From assembly GCA_951799425.1 (NCBI GenBank), contig OX637403.1, positions 24,084,811 to 24,148,810 on the forward strand: DNA of 64,000 nt, given 5' to 3'. This document shows, piece by piece, positions 61,662-64,000 of this stretch. The notes beneath the pieces are model-generated. The model saw only the letters and a program-made list of their open reading frames with translations, had not been told where the DNA came from and searched no databases. Both the position numbers and the translations under genes were made by a program. The stretch comes from Ilex aquifolium. Taxonomy: Eukaryota > Streptophyta > Magnoliopsida > Aquifoliales > Aquifoliaceae. The number at the start of each line of letters is the position of its first letter. Positions within the stretch are counted from its first letter, which is position 1.

Positions 61662-64000
61662 ACTCAAAAGGTTTGCAAAGATAGAGAAATTTGTATGATA
61701 TGTTAGATATTAGTTTGTTATTTAAATATAAAAGGATATAATGGTAACTTATATATATTTATAAATAAGGACATATTAGTCTTTATATTTTTTATAAGGG
61801 TAAAATAGTGAATCAAAAAATTTTCATGTTAAAATACTTTTATTTTATTAGTAGTATAGATACATAATTGTAGCCCACATAACAACATCACATACAAATT
61901 CTTATGTGATCAATCCCACATATTTATGGAGCACGGAGACATAGTTCTTCATGTGAGGTGAGGTTGCACTTTTCTAACTCCTTGTACAATGGTTGGAGTT
62001 TCGTGCGTTGTACTGTTTGTTTTTTCGGAGAAAAAATGTATAGTTCAAACGCAAGCTTTGCTCTAGTTGAACAACAATTCCAGGGTCTATGCCTCTTATC
62101 AGATATTGAAGGTGAGTTATGAAGAACATATTATGTGTTATGAGACCACGTATGACCGATTTATAGTAAAAAATGTGCATTTAAACTCCCAATAAAGCAA
62201 GTAAATGCTATCACCTTGCTGCAAGACGCATCACATTGGTAAGTACATCAATAATCTTTCGTTATTATATGTACTTGTGTTAAAAAAATATGATATAGAT
62301 AAGAAGAGGTAAGTGATAAACAATCTTATTCTCATTTTTGAGAAGTTCGATTCCGTACTGTATACTAGAATATAATCTAGAGATATATCCCGCTCTTGCA
62401 TTTTCTCCACTTAGTCATTCGAGTCATTTCAAATTCACGTACAAATCCTTGTGGCAGAAGATCGGGATGTACACTTTGCACTTGTAACCATTAATTTTAA
62501 TTACGGGGACAAAACGTTTGAAAAGCAGAACTAATCAAATGTCTTGTCTGCTTTAATAGGTTGCGTCTAATCTGATTTAACAAGAACTATATACACATAA
62601 CAATGTTACTTTTGCCTATAGCAAGTGCACCGGATGATTTTTGGCTACTAAATAGATATCAACACCTGGAAGATCTTTACCATGGTTCCTAGAACATCAA
62701 GGAGAGTTAGGAAGGGGCTCAAAGCATCCACTTATGCTTAAGTTAGTCGGTGTGAGAGAGAGGATATGAGAGTTACTATGTAGTGTTCAATTTTTTATGC
62801 GTACTTTGGACTCAAATCCTGAGTTATTTATATCTCGAGGTTGTTGATGTGGATAAGCAATAATAATGCCCCGGCCAACAAACTTGACAACTTTTTTGAA
62901 ATGAAATCCTCTTGTTAGCTCACATGTACGACGGGATAGTTATGTGAGTATACTATCGTATGATGACTTTACACCGCACATTTATTAGATCTAATAATTA
63001 CTTGTGACTAATCGAAGTCAAATGTCGAATGATGACTTTGCTTGGGGTTAATCATCCAATGATGATATCGCTCGAGGTATTGCATGATTGGTCCACTTGT
63101 AACACTAGTCGATTTGGCTGATGTCGGTAAGCCTCAGTAATGATATAGGTGATGTAATCGGGCAAGAGAGTTCATCCTCCCCCGGGCGTCTGCAAGCCTT
63201 GGAGTAGCAAGTTCTTCTCTCGGGCTCTATCTACTCGATAAATGACGTGCAAAGGGTGGGTCTCCTCTTAGTTCAGATGTCAGATTGATTGAAGGAAATA
63301 AGTGAGAAACAATCTTACTCTCATTTTGGAGAGATTGATTACATAATTGAATCTGCGGGGTATCATCTGAACAAATTAACACTTGTTTTCGTCACAATTC
63401 CGGCCTCAAAATCTGTGAAATATTTTTGTTTGTATGATTTCATAGAGGTTCTAATTTCATTCCATCTTTTAATTGTCTGTATGATTAAAACATATAGAAC
63501 TTTAAATTTTCTCTAATGGGCCAATGACAAATCTGCAAAATGGGCCATGTCTCTTTGAATCTGGGTTTAGATTGTGGAAAATATTAAAACTCGTCCAGGA
63601 AACCGGCTCAATCCTAGCCCAGCCCACTCAACAAGCAGGCAGCAGGGTGGTGATAAAATTACTAGGGACAAGACTTGCAATAAAGAATTGTATTCGGTTC
63701 ATTTTGTCAAATATTTAGTCTAATTGAGAAGTAATACTAAAGTTTAATCCCCGAGCAACGTTACTTAGATCTAATTTGCTAATACAATGAATTATTATCA
63801 CTCTATTAATAGTAGGCCCTAATATTTATTAAAACCCGTTATCAATTTAATAATTATGATGCATTAAATCATCGGATAAGATATTGAACAAATGTTTGAC
63901 ATAAAACCTATGCTGTGAACAAGTCATTAGTACACAAACCTGAGCAAGCAACGTAACAAAAAAGTGAACAAGTTCTATATATTTATTTATTTTTGTGATT
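61662..64000. other. Intergenic DNA with a possible retroelement remnant
   Basis: No gene is supported. A 45-bp motif (TAAGTGATAAACAATCTTATTCTC at about 62310; TAAGTGAGAAACAATCTTACTCTC at about 63299) occurs twice in the same orientation about 990 bp apart. The DNA between is GC-richer with GATGACTTTGCTTGGGG-type text, which could be part of an old LTR or another repeat. The rest is AT-rich. Confidence 0.4.

Overview
This is nuclear DNA of a flowering plant, most likely a eudicot. The genes have many short exons and AT-rich introns. One locus is a class III HD-Zip gene with a miR165/166-type site. Most of the rest is nested transposable elements in AT-rich intergenic DNA. There are no tRNA or rRNA genes that I can support, and no bacterial features.

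Two host genes are supported. At the left edge (1-4336, +) is the 3' part of a gene for a plant thioredoxin-related transmembrane protein 2 (TMX2) homologue: eight exons, 179 residues, 5' end outside the window. At 48804-57684 (+) is a complete class III HD-Zip transcription factor of 18 coding exons and 843 residues. Its sequence is closest to ATHB-8 as I remember the family. Its microRNA site is split by an intron, and one of its introns has a GC-AG boundary.

The middle of the window is mobile DNA. A deleted Ty3/gypsy element (9526-13063, minus, target duplication TAAAC) keeps only a broken gag and hairpin-rich tandem arrays. A nearly complete relative of the Tat lineage (24203-37034, minus, target duplication CACAT) has one gag-pol frame with two in-frame stops and two RNase H domains. 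It also has a 54-bp hairpin array and, on the opposite strand between pol and the 3' LTR, a four-exon intact antisense gene plus the relic of a second one. The deleted copy looks like an internal deletion derivative of this family.

At 38634-44145 three transposons are nested. An old hAT-like MITE holds a second TIR element, which in turn holds a 4.1-kb Mutator-like element with about 800-bp terminal inverted repeats and a perfect 9-bp target duplication. Smaller TIR elements and MITEs lie at 8692, 13104/14117, 17268, 18271, 21621, 37440, 45477 and 60205. The one at 60205-61661 encloses an exon-like fragment of a protein-coding gene.

Downstream of the HD-Zip gene, 58303-58490 is a nuclear copy of a piece of the mitochondrial ccmFN gene. 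The last few kilobases (61.7-64 kb) are AT-rich and hold no gene that I can support.
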